A stretch of DNA of 51,459 nt from Planctomycetaceae bacterium (GTDB taxonomy: Bacteria > Planctomycetota > Planctomycetia > Pirellulales > Pirellulaceae). Under the pieces are notes generated by a model. It was not told the DNA's origin and searched no databases. It worked only from the letters and a program-made list of their open reading frames with translations. Below, in pieces: positions 8,824-17,886 of the stretch. Each line of letters opens with the position of its first letter. Position 1 is the stretch's first letter. A program made the translations under genes and the position numbers. Where the stretch lies: assembly GCA_005778405.1 (NCBI GenBank), contig SXOA01000173.1, positions 1 to 51,459 on the forward strand, read 5' to 3'.

Positions 8824-10204
8824 CCTCCTGCTCCAGCAGCTTCTTCTGCCCGGCCTGCTTCCCCTTGCCCGCCTTTCCCCCACCAGCGCCCGGTGCTCCC
8901 CAAAGAGCTTTGACGTTTCCCGTGTTCCAGGCGTCGTACTTCGCGAGCAGGTCTTTGGCGACGTCCGGTTTATCGGCAGCGAGGTTCTTGGTTTCGCCGA
9001 GGTCGGCTGCCAGGTCGTAGAGCTCCCAGTCGGGGCTGCCGCCGCGGGCCTTGACGAGTTTCATGTTGCCGCTGCGGATGGCGGTCTGTTCGCCGAAACG
9101 CCAATAGAGAGCGTCGTGCGGCGGCGAAGCAACGTCCCCTAGCAAATGCGGCAGTAGGTTCACGCCATCGAGCTTGGGGGCCTTTTCATCGCTCTTGATG
9201 CCGGCGGCGGCCAGAGCCGTCGGATGAAAGTCGAGCTGAATCACCGGCTGGTCGAAGGTCTTGCCGGCGGGGATTTTTCCTTTCCACTGCACGAGATACG
9301 GCACGCGGATGCCTCCTTCCCAGGTCTGAGCCTTGTTGCCGTGGAGCGGGCCGTTGCTCGAGGCATTGACCGGCGGGCCGCCGTTGTCGCTGACAAAGAA
9401 AATCAGCGTGTTCTCGGTGAGCTGGCTGTCGTCGAGCTTTTTGAGCACGCTGCCGATAGCGTCGTCCATGGCGGACATCATGCCGCAATAGGTCCGCCGC
9501 TTTTGGTCCTTCACATCCGGAAAGCGGGCGAGGTATTTTTCCGCCGACTGCATAGGAGTGTGGACGGCGTTGAACGTGAGATAGAGAAAGAACGGGTCCC
9601 TCTGGTGCTTGTCGATGTAGGCCACCGCTTCGCGGGCGAAGGCGTCGGTGAGATATTCCTTCTCCGCGATGGGTTCCAGGCCGCGGAGAATTGGCGCGGC
9701 CTGTTGACCTTTGCCCGTACCCCCAGCCGGAAAATACTGATGGGCCCCGCCCAGAAAGCCAAAGTATTCCTGAAAGCCGCGGTTGACGGGGTTGAATTTC
9801 GGGTCGTTGCCGAGGTGCCATTTGCCGACCATCCCGGTCGCATAGCCGCCCGCCTTTAGCTTGTCGGCCAGCGTGACCTCGGTGAGGGGAAGGCCAAACT
9901 GCTGGACCGGATTGGGGCCGGGGTTGAACTCGTGCCCGAACCGCTGCTGATAACGTCCCGTCATCAGCCCCGCCCGCGTCGGACTGCAATACGGCCCAGA
10001 GACATAGCCGCTCGTGCAGCGGATGCCGTTTTTGGCCAGCGAATCGATATGCGGCGTGGGAATGTCCTTGCAGCCATGCACGCCGATGTCGGCATAGCCC
10101 ATGTCGTCGCCGACGATGATGATAATGTTGGGCTTCCTGGCATCCGCGGCTAGTGTGCTGCTGGCGAGCAGCAGAGCTGTGATAGTGCAAAGGATGTGGC
10201 GCAT
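8813..10204 (-). CDS. exported sulfatase (type I, formylglycine-dependent)
   Basis: A 463-residue sulfatase that hydrolyses sulfate esters in the periplasm or outside the cell. A signal peptide (MRHILCTITALLLASSTLAA) precedes KPNIIIIVGDDMGYADIG with metal-binding Asp33 and Asp34. The modification motif is CSPTRAGLMTGRYQ, with Cys73 as the residue converted to formylglycine. FFVSDNGGP supplies the second metal-site Asp/Asn. The length is normal for the family. The C-terminal ~25 residues are a Gly/Lys-rich tail. It is the last gene of a three-gene minus-strand operon with a DUF1501 protein and a heme-binding DUF1549/DUF1553 protein. The sulfated substrate cannot be inferred. Confidence 0.93.
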   Translation of the reverse strand: MRHILCTITALLLASSTLAADARKPNIIIIVGDDMGYADIGVHGCKDIPTPHIDSLAKNGIRCTSGYVSGPYCSPTRAGLMTGRYQQRFGHEFNPGPNPVQQFGLPLTEVTLADKLKAGGYATGMVGKWHLGNDPKFNPVNRGFQEYFGFLGGAHQYFPAGGTGKGQQAAPILRGLEPIAEKEYLTDAFAREAVAYIDKHQRDPFFLYLTFNAVHTPMQSAEKYLARFPDVKDQKRRTYCGMMSAMDDAIGSVLKKLDDSQLTENTLIFFVSDNGGPPVNASSNGPLHGNKAQTWEGGIRVPYLVQWKGKIPAGKTFDQPVIQLDFHPTALAAAGIKSDEKAPKLDGVNLLPHLLGDVASPPHDALYWRFGEQTAIRSGNMKLVKARGGSPDWELYDLAADLGETKNLAADKPDVAKDLLAKYDAWNTGNVKALWGAPGAGGGKAGKGKQAGQKKLLEQEATE

Positions 10205-10205
10205 C

Positions 10206-10231
10206 GTGGAGTGGTGGAAAGTTAGAGGTTA
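10206..10231. repeat. heptamer-period repeat between DUF1501 and sulfatase genes
   Basis: The short gap between the DUF1501 stop and the sulfatase start consists of imperfect 7-bp units, read on the minus strand as units like CTAACCT and CTAACTT. It includes the DUF1501 stop codon and replaces a recognisable ribosome binding site. The array before the YiiX gene (23221) uses similar units. Confidence 0.5.
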
Positions 10232-11623
10232 GGAAAAAATCTCTGTGGCCACTTTGCCTCCCACGTCGGTTAAGCGAAAATCGCGGCCGGCGTAGGTGTA
10301 AGTGAGCGCTTCGTGGTCGAGTCCCATCAGAGCGAGCAGCGTGGCGTGCAGGTCCATCGTGTGCATCTTGCCTTCGACGGCATGCACCCCGAACTCGTCG
10401 CTGGCTCCGTAACTGAAGCCAGGTTTCACCCCGGCACCAGCGAGCCACATCGGATAGCCGGTGATGTTGTGGTCGCGGCCGTCCGGGCCTTGCTGCGTCG
10501 GCTGGCGGCCGAATTCGCTGCCAAAGAGGACAAGCGTGTCGTCCAGCAGGCCCCGCTGCTGCAAGTCGGTCAAGAGCGCGGCGGTCGGCTGGTCGGTGGC
10601 GGCGGCGTTGTTGATCAAACCCTTGTGCAGGTTGTTGTGATGATCCCAGCCCCCCTGGCAGATTTCCACGAACCTGACGCCCGCTTCGGAGAGGCGGCGA
10701 GCCATCAAGCACTGCCGGGCAAAGCTGCCGGCCGGACCGGGCTTCACGCCGTAGGCGTCGAGGACGTGCTTGGGCTCCTTGGAGATGTCGAGCAGCTCGG
10801 GGACTTTCCCCTGCATCTTGAAAGCCAGCTCGTAGGACTCGATGATCCCTTCCAGCTCGTTCGGTGAGCCGGGTGTTTTGGCCAAATCGCGGTTCTTCTC
10901 CTGGATGAAGTCGAGCTGCAGTTGCTGCAAAGCGGTCGCCGTTTGCGGTTTGAGATTGGGCAGATAGCCGGTGTCGCTGAGCTTGGTCCCTTGATAGTGG
11001 GCGGGTAAAAACGCGCTGCCGTAATTCACCGCTCCGCCGAAATTCGGCGGTGGATTAACGGTGATGAACCCGGGAAGATCCTGGTTTTCGGTCCCCAGGC
11101 CATACATCAGCCACGCGCCCAGCGATGGCCGGGTGAGACTGGCAATCGAAGCTCCCGTATGGAGCTGAATCACGGCTTGCGGATGAGCCGGCGTATCGGT
11201 ATGGAGGCCGCGGATGAAACAGAGCTGATCGACATGTTTGGCGACGTTGGGGTAAAGCTCCGAGACCCACCTTCCCGTCTCGCCATGCTGGGCGAACTTG
11301 AACTTGCTCGCCGTCAGCGTCCCGCCGCCAGGGCCGGTCTTGCCGTCACTCTCCTGCAGCTTGGGCTTGTATTCGAAGGTGTCCATCTGCGACATGGCCC
11401 CTTCCATGAACAGGAAGATCACTCGCTTGGCCTTGGTGGGGAAGTGGGGCGGCTTGGGGGAGAGTGGGCCAGGTTTTGCGGCGGCGTCCTTCGCGGTGGC
11501 CGAGCGATTCTGGCCCAGCATTCCGGCCAGGGCCACTAAGCCGAAACCGGCGCTACCGGTTTTGAGCAACTCGCGGCGCGACAAAGGAGCCGGCTGGATT
11601 TGGGGGAGTTCGAAGCCTGACAT
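10229..11623 (-). CDS. DUF1501 family protein, Tat-exported
   Basis: A 464-residue protein of the DUF1501 family, which has an alkaline-phosphatase/sulfatase-like fold. The ATG at 11623 gives MSGFELPQIQPAPLSRRELLKTG, with the twin-arginine motif SRRELLK in place, and has AGGA upstream. A start at 11725 would add a leader that overlaps the preceding gene. Recognisable family segments are RVIFLFMEGAMSQMDTFEYKP, LCFIRGLHTDTPAHPQA, RFVEICQGGWDHHNNLH and LVLFGSEFGR. Members are nearly always next to a DUF1549/DUF1553 gene, as here (56 bases downstream of it). The role in complex polysaccharide use is inferred from context only. Confidence 0.9.
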   Translation of the reverse strand: MSGFELPQIQPAPLSRRELLKTGSAGFGLVALAGMLGQNRSATAKDAAAKPGPLSPKPPHFPTKAKRVIFLFMEGAMSQMDTFEYKPKLQESDGKTGPGGGTLTASKFKFAQHGETGRWVSELYPNVAKHVDQLCFIRGLHTDTPAHPQAVIQLHTGASIASLTRPSLGAWLMYGLGTENQDLPGFITVNPPPNFGGAVNYGSAFLPAHYQGTKLSDTGYLPNLKPQTATALQQLQLDFIQEKNRDLAKTPGSPNELEGIIESYELAFKMQGKVPELLDISKEPKHVLDAYGVKPGPAGSFARQCLMARRLSEAGVRFVEICQGGWDHHNNLHKGLINNAAATDQPTAALLTDLQQRGLLDDTLVLFGSEFGRQPTQQGPDGRDHNITGYPMWLAGAGVKPGFSYGASDEFGVHAVEGKMHTMDLHATLLALMGLDHEALTYTYAGRDFRLTDVGGKVATEIFS

Positions 11624-11679
11624 GGGCGTATCCTGAAAAATGGCGGATGATTGATTAATTGATGGCTGAGGGACGTGGA

Positions 11680-14337
11680 TTATTTGAGAAATCGAAACTC
11701 CGCCGTTCCCAAGAGGGCCTGGCAAAGGCTGGCCCAGGCGGCGGTTTTGGGGTCTTTCGCTTCGATCTTCTCTTCCTTCACTGCACCCTCACTCCGGTCG
11801 ATGTCGTCGGGGTTCACGGGCACGACCGGCTTGGCATCGGTGGCGGCTTCCGGAGAATCGTCTCCGGCACCAGCGCCCTGAGCAACCGCTTGCGGTTTTG
11901 CCCCCTTCGCCAGAAGCTCTTGCTTGAACGCCCCTTCGTAGGCGGCCAAAAACGCGATCCCCCGCTCCACTTCGTGCGTCGTCGGCTCGCGACCAAAGAT
12001 CAGGCGATAGGCGAGTTTTATCCGGCCGGCGTCGTCCACTTCGCTCTTGGCGAGCAACCGCTCCGCCAGGGCCAAAGACTGCTTCCGCACAAACGGGTCA
12101 TTGAGCAGATACAGAGCCTGGGGAGCCACCGTCGTCGAATCGCGACTGCCGGTGACGAACCCCTGCTCGGCGAAATCGAATACTGCCAGCGAGTTCGGCG
12201 TGATGCCCCGCAGGAGCGGCAGATAAACGCTCCGCTGCACGCTGGCAACAGACTTATCCATAAGAGTCTTCGCCTCCGGTCCGTTATTCCGCACTTCGCG
12301 GACGGGGAAGTCTTTGGCAGGAGAGGCCGCCGGAGGAGTGAGATTGAGCTTCCCCGCCGCCGCCAGCATGGCGTCGCGGATTTCCTCCGCCTCCAGCCGC
12401 CGCGGGCTGTGCCGCCAGACCAGCCGATTGGCGGGATCGATTTCCAGGTTCTTCTCGTCTCCTTCGGAGCTGAGCTGATAGGCCCGGCTGAGGACGAGAC
12501 CCCGCACCAGCTTCTTCACCGACCAACCATCCTTCACAAAGCGGGCCGCCAGAAAATCGAGCAGCTGGGGGTGCGAAGGCTTCTCGCCGGTCACGCCGAA
12601 ATTGTCCACGGTGTTGACGATTCCGTGGCCAAAAAGATGCTGCCAGATGCGGTTGGCCATCACACGGCTCGTCAGCGGGTTCTGCTTGCTCGTCAGCCAG
12701 CGCGCCAGCTCCAACCGGCCGCTTTGCTCGGGATTGATCGGCCCGGCATCAGGGACGGCGAGCACCGAAAGATATCCACGAGGAACGACCGGACCCAGTT
12801 TTTCCGCTTCCCCACGAATCCTAATCTCTGTATCGCTCACTCCCTTCGAGTCCCGCGCCCCCATCGCAACTTGTCCGCTCGCGGCTGGATCGCTGAGGGC
12901 AGTAAGTTCCGCCTGGGCCTTGTTCATCTTCTGCCGAAAGCCGAATTGCACCGGCTTGCCGTCCGCGGCAACCTTTTTCCCTTCCGGCGTATTGAAGATC
13001 GCATTGAACTCCTTTTGGGCGGCTTCAAACTTCTGCTTCGCCTCGACAATTTTCTCGGCGGGTGCTTCCTTGGCTTCCGCCAGGCCGACGCTCAAAAACA
13101 TGGCCGTATCGTAGTAATCGAGGCCGCCTCCACCCATTTTGTTCCGCAGTCCCGCGCATAAATCGGTGCTGCGGAAGATGCCGGCGAGGGCGTAATAGTC
13201 GGTCGTCGGAATCGGATCGAACTTGTGGTCATGGCAGCGGGCGCAGCTCACGGTCAGGCCCAGGACCGCCCGACTGACGGTGTCGATCTGCTCGTCGACG
13301 TTGTCCATGATGTAGCGGACCTTGAACCGCTGGTTCACGTCTTTCACCCCCACCGCCAGAAAGCCCGTCGCGACAAGCTGTTCCGCCTTCTCCTTGGGTG
13401 AATTCGCCGGCAGGAGGTCGCCGGCAATTTGTTCGCGGAGGAACTGGTGGTACGGTTTGTCGGCGTTGAACGCATCGATGACGTAATCGCGATAGCGCCA
13501 GGCATGGGGAAACGGCAGATTGCGGGCCGAGCCGGTGGATTCCCCATAGCGGGCCACATCCAGCCAATGCCGCCCCCAGCGTTCGCCAAAAGCCAGCGAC
13601 GCGAGTAGTCGGTCCACGACTTTGGCGAAGGCACCCGGAGAGCTATCGGCGGCGAAAGCGTCAATCTCCTCCAGCGTCGGCGGCAGACCGGTCAGATCAA
13701 ACGTGACCCGGCGGATGAGTGTCACCTTGTCGGCATCGCCAACGGGCTTGAGTTCTTGAGCTTCTAGCGCGGCCAGAACAAACCGATCCACGTCGTCCCC
13801 CGCCCAGCCCGTGTCCTTCACCGCTGGCGGTTTCGCGCTCTGGAGGGGCTGCCAGGCCCAATGTTCTCTTTTGAGCTTTTCATAATCCGCCGTGTGCTTG
13901 CCCAGGTCTTCGGGCACTTCCACCTTGGGCCAGGCCGCGCCATCCGCAATCCACTTTTTTAGGTCTTCAATCTGTTCCTGGGGAAGCTGCTTCTCAGGTG
14001 GCATTTTGAGTTTTGGCAGTGTATAGCTCACCGCTTTGATCAGCAGGCTCTTTTCCAGGTCGCCGGGAACGATGGCGGAACCGCGCCCGCCACCCACCAT
14101 CAGGCCGTTGCGGTCATCAACGCGCAGGCCCCCCTTCGAGTTTGTCTCCGCGCTGTGACAGGCATGGCAGTTGGCGACCAGGATCGGCCGGATCTTCTTT
14201 TCGAAGAACTCGACCTTGGCCGCTTCCTCCGCGCTCGTCGGAATCGGCTTCGTGTCCGTCGCCAGCAAGTTGGTGGCAAGGAATCCGAGGAGTGCACCCG
14301 CGACGCCGCGCCAACCAAAGATTCGGTCATTCCGCAT
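11680..14337 (-). CDS. planctomycete cytochrome c / DUF1549 / DUF1553 protein
   Basis: An 885-residue exported protein in the order PSCyt1, PSCyt2 (DUF1549), PSD1 (DUF1553). The ATG at 14337 has GGAGGA upstream and yields a hydrophobic signal segment (GVAGALLGFLATNLLA). A c-type heme site CHACH (Cys57, Cys60, His61) follows FEKKIRPILVAN. DUF1549 spans roughly 145-365 (WAGDDVDRFVLAALEA, RWGRHWLDVARYGES, SCARCHDHKFDPIPTTDYYAL, which offers a second CxxCH). DUF1553 spans roughly 560-800 (LARWLTSKQNPLTSRVMANR, WQHLFGHGIV). It is the first gene of the operon with DUF1501 and the sulfatase. An electron-transfer role at the cell envelope is inferred from the heme sites. Confidence 0.92.
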   Translation of the reverse strand: MRNDRIFGWRGVAGALLGFLATNLLATDTKPIPTSAEEAAKVEFFEKKIRPILVANCHACHSAETNSKGGLRVDDRNGLMVGGGRGSAIVPGDLEKSLLIKAVSYTLPKLKMPPEKQLPQEQIEDLKKWIADGAAWPKVEVPEDLGKHTADYEKLKREHWAWQPLQSAKPPAVKDTGWAGDDVDRFVLAALEAQELKPVGDADKVTLIRRVTFDLTGLPPTLEEIDAFAADSSPGAFAKVVDRLLASLAFGERWGRHWLDVARYGESTGSARNLPFPHAWRYRDYVIDAFNADKPYHQFLREQIAGDLLPANSPKEKAEQLVATGFLAVGVKDVNQRFKVRYIMDNVDEQIDTVSRAVLGLTVSCARCHDHKFDPIPTTDYYALAGIFRSTDLCAGLRNKMGGGGLDYYDTAMFLSVGLAEAKEAPAEKIVEAKQKFEAAQKEFNAIFNTPEGKKVAADGKPVQFGFRQKMNKAQAELTALSDPAASGQVAMGARDSKGVSDTEIRIRGEAEKLGPVVPRGYLSVLAVPDAGPINPEQSGRLELARWLTSKQNPLTSRVMANRIWQHLFGHGIVNTVDNFGVTGEKPSHPQLLDFLAARFVKDGWSVKKLVRGLVLSRAYQLSSEGDEKNLEIDPANRLVWRHSPRRLEAEEIRDAMLAAAGKLNLTPPAASPAKDFPVREVRNNGPEAKTLMDKSVASVQRSVYLPLLRGITPNSLAVFDFAEQGFVTGSRDSTTVAPQALYLLNDPFVRKQSLALAERLLAKSEVDDAGRIKLAYRLIFGREPTTHEVERGIAFLAAYEGAFKQELLAKGAKPQAVAQGAGAGDDSPEAATDAKPVVPVNPDDIDRSEGAVKEEKIEAKDPKTAAWASLCQALLGTAEFRFLK

Positions 14338-14491
14338 CGCAAATCCTCCAAACCGTGGCCCAACTACAAGGCTGTAGTATAGGGAATTCGGCGGCAAATT
14401 GCGAAAAGCTAAGGAGAAAATTATCGCCCGGCAGCCAGGCAAGCTGATGAACCCCGATTATTCCTGAACATGTCCCTTGCCTAGGACGAAT

Positions 14492-15370
14492 TCACTTCGC
14501 AAATCCATGATTCTTCATCCAGGCAATGCACTCATTCGGCCAGTTCTCGGTACCGACAATTCCCTTGCCCAGACCGACGCCGTGACGCCCTTTTTCGTAG
14601 ACGTGAAGCTCCGCGGGGACTTTGTTTCTGATGCAGGCGAGGTAGAAGACGATGCTGTTTTCCGGGGGGACGCCGGTGTCCTCGTAGGTGTGCCAGAGGA
14701 AGCAAGGGGGTGTTTCGGCTGTGACCTGCTTTTCGCTGGACATGCTTTTGACGAGGTCTTCGGGGGCGTCCTTACCCAGCAGGTTGTTTTGCGAGCCGAC
14801 GTGGGTGAATTTCTCGTTGAAGGCGATGACCGGATAGCAGAGGACGCCGAAGTTGGGGCGGCAAGAAACGTGATCGATCGGGTCTTTTGAATCGGCTTTC
14901 CCCTTGTCGAAATGAGTGACTGCACTGGACGTAAGATGGCCGCCAGCCGAAAAGCCTAAGATGCCGATCTTGGCAGGGTCTACGCTGAATTCTTTGGCCC
15001 GCGAGCGAACGGTGCGGATGGCTCGCTGGGCATCTTCGAGAGGCGCGGGATGGCCATAGCCTTTCCCCCGGTGCCGATAGTCGCAGATGAAGGCCGCGAC
15101 GCCGTTCTCATTGAGCCAGCGGGCAATCTGGTGCCCCTCATGGTCTATCGCCAGCCCCCCGTAACCACCACCGGGGCAAATCACCACCGATCCGCCATGG
15201 GCCTTTTCTTTTTCCGGCAGATAGATGATGAGCGTTGGCTTGTCTTTGGCTTCAGTACCGTTGGCACCGGGAGCGCCGTCCGGCCAGAGGAGCTCGGTCT
15301 TGGGCTCGGCGGCGAGAGCGGAGATTGAAGAACCTGCGACGAGAAGGGCAATCGTGAAGAATCTATTCAT
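14492..15370 (-). CDS. exported alpha/beta hydrolase, acetyl-esterase-like
   Basis: A 292-residue esterase-like enzyme with a signal peptide (MNRFFTIALLVAGSSISALA). It carries the family's features in order: oxyanion-hole segment VVICPGGGYGG (about residue 60), nucleophile elbow GILGFSAGGH (GxSxG), acid region LWHTYEDTGVPP, and catalytic-His region KGRHGVGLG. This is the pattern of acetylxylan-esterase-like or BD-FAE-like hydrolases, often linked to deacetylation of polysaccharides. The natural substrate is unknown. It stands alone, 97 bases from the divergent dioxygenase gene. Confidence 0.85.
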   Translation of the reverse strand: MNRFFTIALLVAGSSISALAAEPKTELLWPDGAPGANGTEAKDKPTLIIYLPEKEKAHGGSVVICPGGGYGGLAIDHEGHQIARWLNENGVAAFICDYRHRGKGYGHPAPLEDAQRAIRTVRSRAKEFSVDPAKIGILGFSAGGHLTSSAVTHFDKGKADSKDPIDHVSCRPNFGVLCYPVIAFNEKFTHVGSQNNLLGKDAPEDLVKSMSSEKQVTAETPPCFLWHTYEDTGVPPENSIVFYLACIRNKVPAELHVYEKGRHGVGLGKGIVGTENWPNECIAWMKNHGFAK

Positions 15371-15466
15371 GGGAGATGGTACCTACTGGGATGAGGAGAT
15401 TGGACGTTATGCTAACGGGATATTCGGCCATTCTCAATCAGTCACCAAACATCAGCGCGGCCAGCC

Positions 15467-16339
15467 ATGCCCACAGACCTCTCCCTCCGCCACGACCTTG
15501 TCGGCGATTTGCTGCAGCTTCCCAAGACTAAAGGCGACTGGGAAAAGTACCGTTTGACCGATGAGCAAGTGGCGTTCTACCACGAGCAAGGATATCTGAA
15601 AGGGATTCGCATCCTCACGGACGAACAGATCGAAAAACTTCGCACCGAACTGGCGGAGTTCTTTAATCCAGGGCACGAAGGGCACGAGCTGTGGTACGAG
15701 TACCACACCAACGAATCGAGCCGGCCGGACACGGTTCTGTTTCATGCTCTCGGGGCCTGGCGGATTCGCCCCGGCTTTCACGACATTCTCTGGCACCCGG
15801 CTTTCACCGTCGCGGCGAGTCAGCTTCTGGGCGGGGCGGTTCGGTTCTGGCACGACCAGCTCTTTTGCAAGCCGGCGAAGCACGGCGGCGTGGTCGCCTG
15901 GCACCAGGATTATTCGTACTGGACGCGAACGAAGCCGATGGCCCATCTCACCTGCTGGATTGGCTTGGACGACAGCACCAAGGACAACGGCTGCGTCCAC
16001 TATGTTCCCGGCAGCCACAACTGGACGCTGCTCCCCATCACCGGCCTGGCGGGAGACATGGATGCTATCAAAGAAGTCCTTTCGCCCGACCAGTGGGAGC
16101 AGTTCCAGCACCCCGTCGCCATCGAGCTCAAGAAAGGAGAGTGCTCCTTCCACCATCCGCTCATGGTCCACGGCAGCTTCGAGAACCGCACCGACCGCCC
16201 TCGCCGGGCCACCGTCATCAACGCCTTCCGCGACGGCGTCAAAAGCGACAAGAACGAAGAGCTGCTGCAAGGCGTGCCGCCGATCCACGTCGGACACAAA
16301 ATGGACGGGCAGTTCTTCCCACTGCTGTACCAGCCGTAG
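15467..16339 (+). CDS. phytanoyl-CoA dioxygenase (PhyH) family protein
   Basis: A 290-residue Fe(II)/2-oxoglutarate-dependent oxygenase. The iron-binding triad is visible: WHQDY gives His146 and Asp148, and MVHGSFENR gives His235, followed by the 2-oxoglutarate-binding arginine region [15 protein letters not shown]. The segment [21 protein letters not shown] is typical of PhyH. No signal peptide is present, so it is cytoplasmic. Length is normal. The family hydroxylates very different small molecules, so no substrate is assigned. It converges on the PIN toxin gene, ending 20 bases away. Confidence 0.9.
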   Translation: MPTDLSLRHDLVGDLLQLPKTKGDWEKYRLTDEQVAFYHEQGYLKGIRILTDEQIEKLRTELAEFFNPGHEGHELWYEYHTNESSRPDTVLFHALGAWRIRPGFHDILWHPAFTVAASQLLGGAVRFWHDQLFCKPAKHGGVVAWHQDYSYWTRTKPMAHLTCWIGLDDSTKDNGCVHYVPGSHNWTLLPITGLAGDMDAIKEVLSPDQWEQFQHPVAIELKKGECSFHHPLMVHGSFENRTDRPRRATVINAFRDGVKSDKNEELLQGVPPIHVGHKMDGQFFPLLYQP

Positions 16340-16359
16340 TCCCACGAGGCTTAAGTGGG

Positions 16360-16779
16360 TTAAGGCAGAAACGGATTGATAACCTTCACTCCGTCATAAC
16401 TACTGCCGTGACCGAGGTCTTCGGAATAGAGCTCGTTGACACTCCCAGCCAGGCAGCCGGAGATGAGCAAGCTATCCCAATAGGAGAGGGAATAGCGACG
16501 TCGGATGTCAATCGCCCCGTTCAGAGTCGAAGGAACGGGCGTCAACAGCGGAAAGAAGGTCGCGATGCTTTGAAAATAAATTTCGGTCTGAGCGGGCGTG
16601 ATTCGTCCCTTGTCCTCCCAGCGATGCAAGCAGGCCAGAAACTCGCAAGCAACCTGCCACAGCAGAACGCCGTTTCCTTGAGTGCCAAGGTTTTTAAGGA
16701 CGCTGTCCGCGACCGCCATCTTGGCCGGTTCCGAGACGTCGATCGAGTAAACCAAGATATTGGTATCAGCGGCGATCAT
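16360..16779 (-). CDS. PIN-domain protein, probable VapC-type toxin
   Basis: A 139-residue PIN-domain ribonuclease-like protein. The ATG at 16779 gives MIAADTNILVYSID, the standard N-terminus of the family, with Asp5. Other likely acidic residues are Glu46 (VACEFL), Asp102 (YWDSLLI) and Glu120/Asp121 (YSEDLGHG), which completes the metal-binding set. A longer start at 16809 is possible but adds an atypical leader. The start overlaps the end of the putative antitoxin gene by 14 bases, the usual layout of a toxin-antitoxin operon. VapC toxins cleave RNA, often tRNA; the target here is unknown. Confidence 0.8.
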   Translation of the reverse strand: MIAADTNILVYSIDVSEPAKMAVADSVLKNLGTQGNGVLLWQVACEFLACLHRWEDKGRITPAQTEIYFQSIATFFPLLTPVPSTLNGAIDIRRRYSLSYWDSLLISGCLAGSVNELYSEDLGHGSSYDGVKVINPFLP

Positions 16780-17020
16780 ACAGCTCTTCGCGCCGGAATT
16801 TTTCGCCACCTAGATTGATGGGGGAGCTTGCCCGCAACTCTTCAAACCGGGCAAATCTATCGACAAACGTCGATTCTTGCGGTAGCGATCGCTGAACCAC
16901 CAGTGTCACGCGGGTTCCATCAGGCAACCCTGTGGGTTCATCGGGTCGAAACACGCCCCCTTGAACCACTGCTGAAATAGAAGATGCGTCGAGCATGTCG
17001 TTGAATTCCTTTACGCTCAT
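16766..17020 (-). CDS. probable antitoxin, AF2212/DUF104-like
   Basis: An 84-residue protein encoded just ahead of and overlapping the PIN toxin. The ATG at 17020 (MSVKEFNDML) is chosen because GGAG lies nine bases upstream; the ATG at 17041 has AAGG touching it and no room for initiation. The segment AVVQGGVFRPDEPTGLPDGT followed by RVTLVV matches the short beta-barrel motif of AF2212-like (DUF104) antitoxins. The C-terminus is charged (EKFRREELYDRR), as expected for the toxin-wrapping tail. Identification rests mainly on this motif and on position. Confidence 0.7.
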   Translation of the reverse strand: MSVKEFNDMLDASSISAVVQGGVFRPDEPTGLPDGTRVTLVVQRSLPQESTFVDRFARFEELRASSPINLGGEKFRREELYDRR

Positions 17021-17066
17021 TAATTGTCGCTCCAAAACCATCCTTGGTCAAACTGAATCCCCTTCC

Positions 17067-17645
17067 CTATGAGTACTTTGTCTCGAACTCCGCTAGCCTC
17101 GCGGCAATCTGCTCATCCGTGGGAATACCTCCCGTGGAACGGCGGCTTTCGAAGGCGGTTTCGAATTCGTGGAGGTCGTAAGCGATGTCGGTGCGGGCGG
17201 TGGGGTTCATCCGGTCGGTGAAGAGGACGCCGTCGAGGTGGTCGGTTTCGTGCTGGATGCAGCGCCCCATCAGGCCGGTAACGTCGGCGATAAACTCCTT
17301 TCCTTCCAAGGAGTAGGCATTCACGCGCACTTGTTTGGGACGGATGACATTCCCATACAGCCCCGGCAGGCTCAGGCAGCCCTCTTCCGCCTCCTCGCTC
17401 CCTTTGGGAAAGCTGATGACCGGGTTGAGGAAGACCATCTCATCCCCTTCCCCTTTTTTGCCGGCCACGTTGAGAATGAAAAACCGGAGCGGCAAGTCCA
17501 CCTGGTTTGCGGCCAGACCAATTCCTTTGTTCGCATACATCAGCTCGAACATCTCCCGCACCAATTGTTTCAACTCGGCATCGACCTTGCGCAGCGGCTT
17601 ACTCTTGTGGCGGAGGGTCGGATGGGGGTAGGCGAGGATTTCCAA
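17067..17645 (-). CDS. def: peptide deformylase
   Basis: A 192-residue metalloenzyme that removes the formyl group from the initiator methionine of new proteins. All three signature motifs are present: GIGLAANQVD (residues 41-50), EEGCLSLPG with metal ligand Cys90, and QHETDHLDG with His132, Glu133 and His136. The start is TTG at 17645; an in-frame TAG lies six codons upstream, and there is no ATG in that gap. No ribosome binding site can be seen because a 7-bp repeat array begins at the very next base. The C-terminal ~40 residues extend past the core domain. Confidence 0.95.
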   Translation of the reverse strand: MEILAYPHPTLRHKSKPLRKVDAELKQLVREMFELMYANKGIGLAANQVDLPLRFFILNVAGKKGEGDEMVFLNPVISFPKGSEEAEEGCLSLPGLYGNVIRPKQVRVNAYSLEGKEFIADVTGLMGRCIQHETDHLDGVLFTDRMNPTARTDIAYDLHEFETAFESRRSTGGIPTDEQIAARLAEFETKYS

Positions 17646-17687
17646 AGTAGGGGCTGGGGTCTAGGGACTCGGGGCTGGGAAGGGTGA
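17646..17687. repeat. heptamer-period repeat abutting the def start codon
   Basis: Six imperfect 7-bp units on the plus strand (for example AGTAGGG, GCTGGGG, TCTAGGG), starting at the base next to the TTG start of peptide deformylase. The array occupies the place where its leader and ribosome binding site should be. The rest of the gap to the PQQ gene at 17887 is G-rich with no gene or clear promoter. Confidence 0.6.
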
Positions 17688-17886
17688 ATTATAGGAAGTG
17701 ACGGGCGGGAGACGTAGGGGCGGGGTGCGGCAGAAAAATGGAGACAGGAAGCTGGGAAGTGGCAAGAAAATGACTGGCAAGAAGATAAGATGGTGAGGAC
17801 GATTTAAATCGACCTTCAAACTTTCCTCCCTTGGCGTCTCTGTGCCTTTGTGCCTGCGCGTTAAGGGGAGTCGACCCAAGGACCAA

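Noticed and set aside
11624..11725. N-terminal extension of the DUF1501 gene at 10229
   Set aside because: It would place 34 residues ahead of a twin-arginine signal and overlap the preceding gene.
11659..13161. Long plus-strand frame of 500 residues
   Set aside because: Complement of the DUF1549/DUF1553 gene, which has heme and domain motifs; the opposite frame is Arg/His/Pro-rich without a fold pattern.
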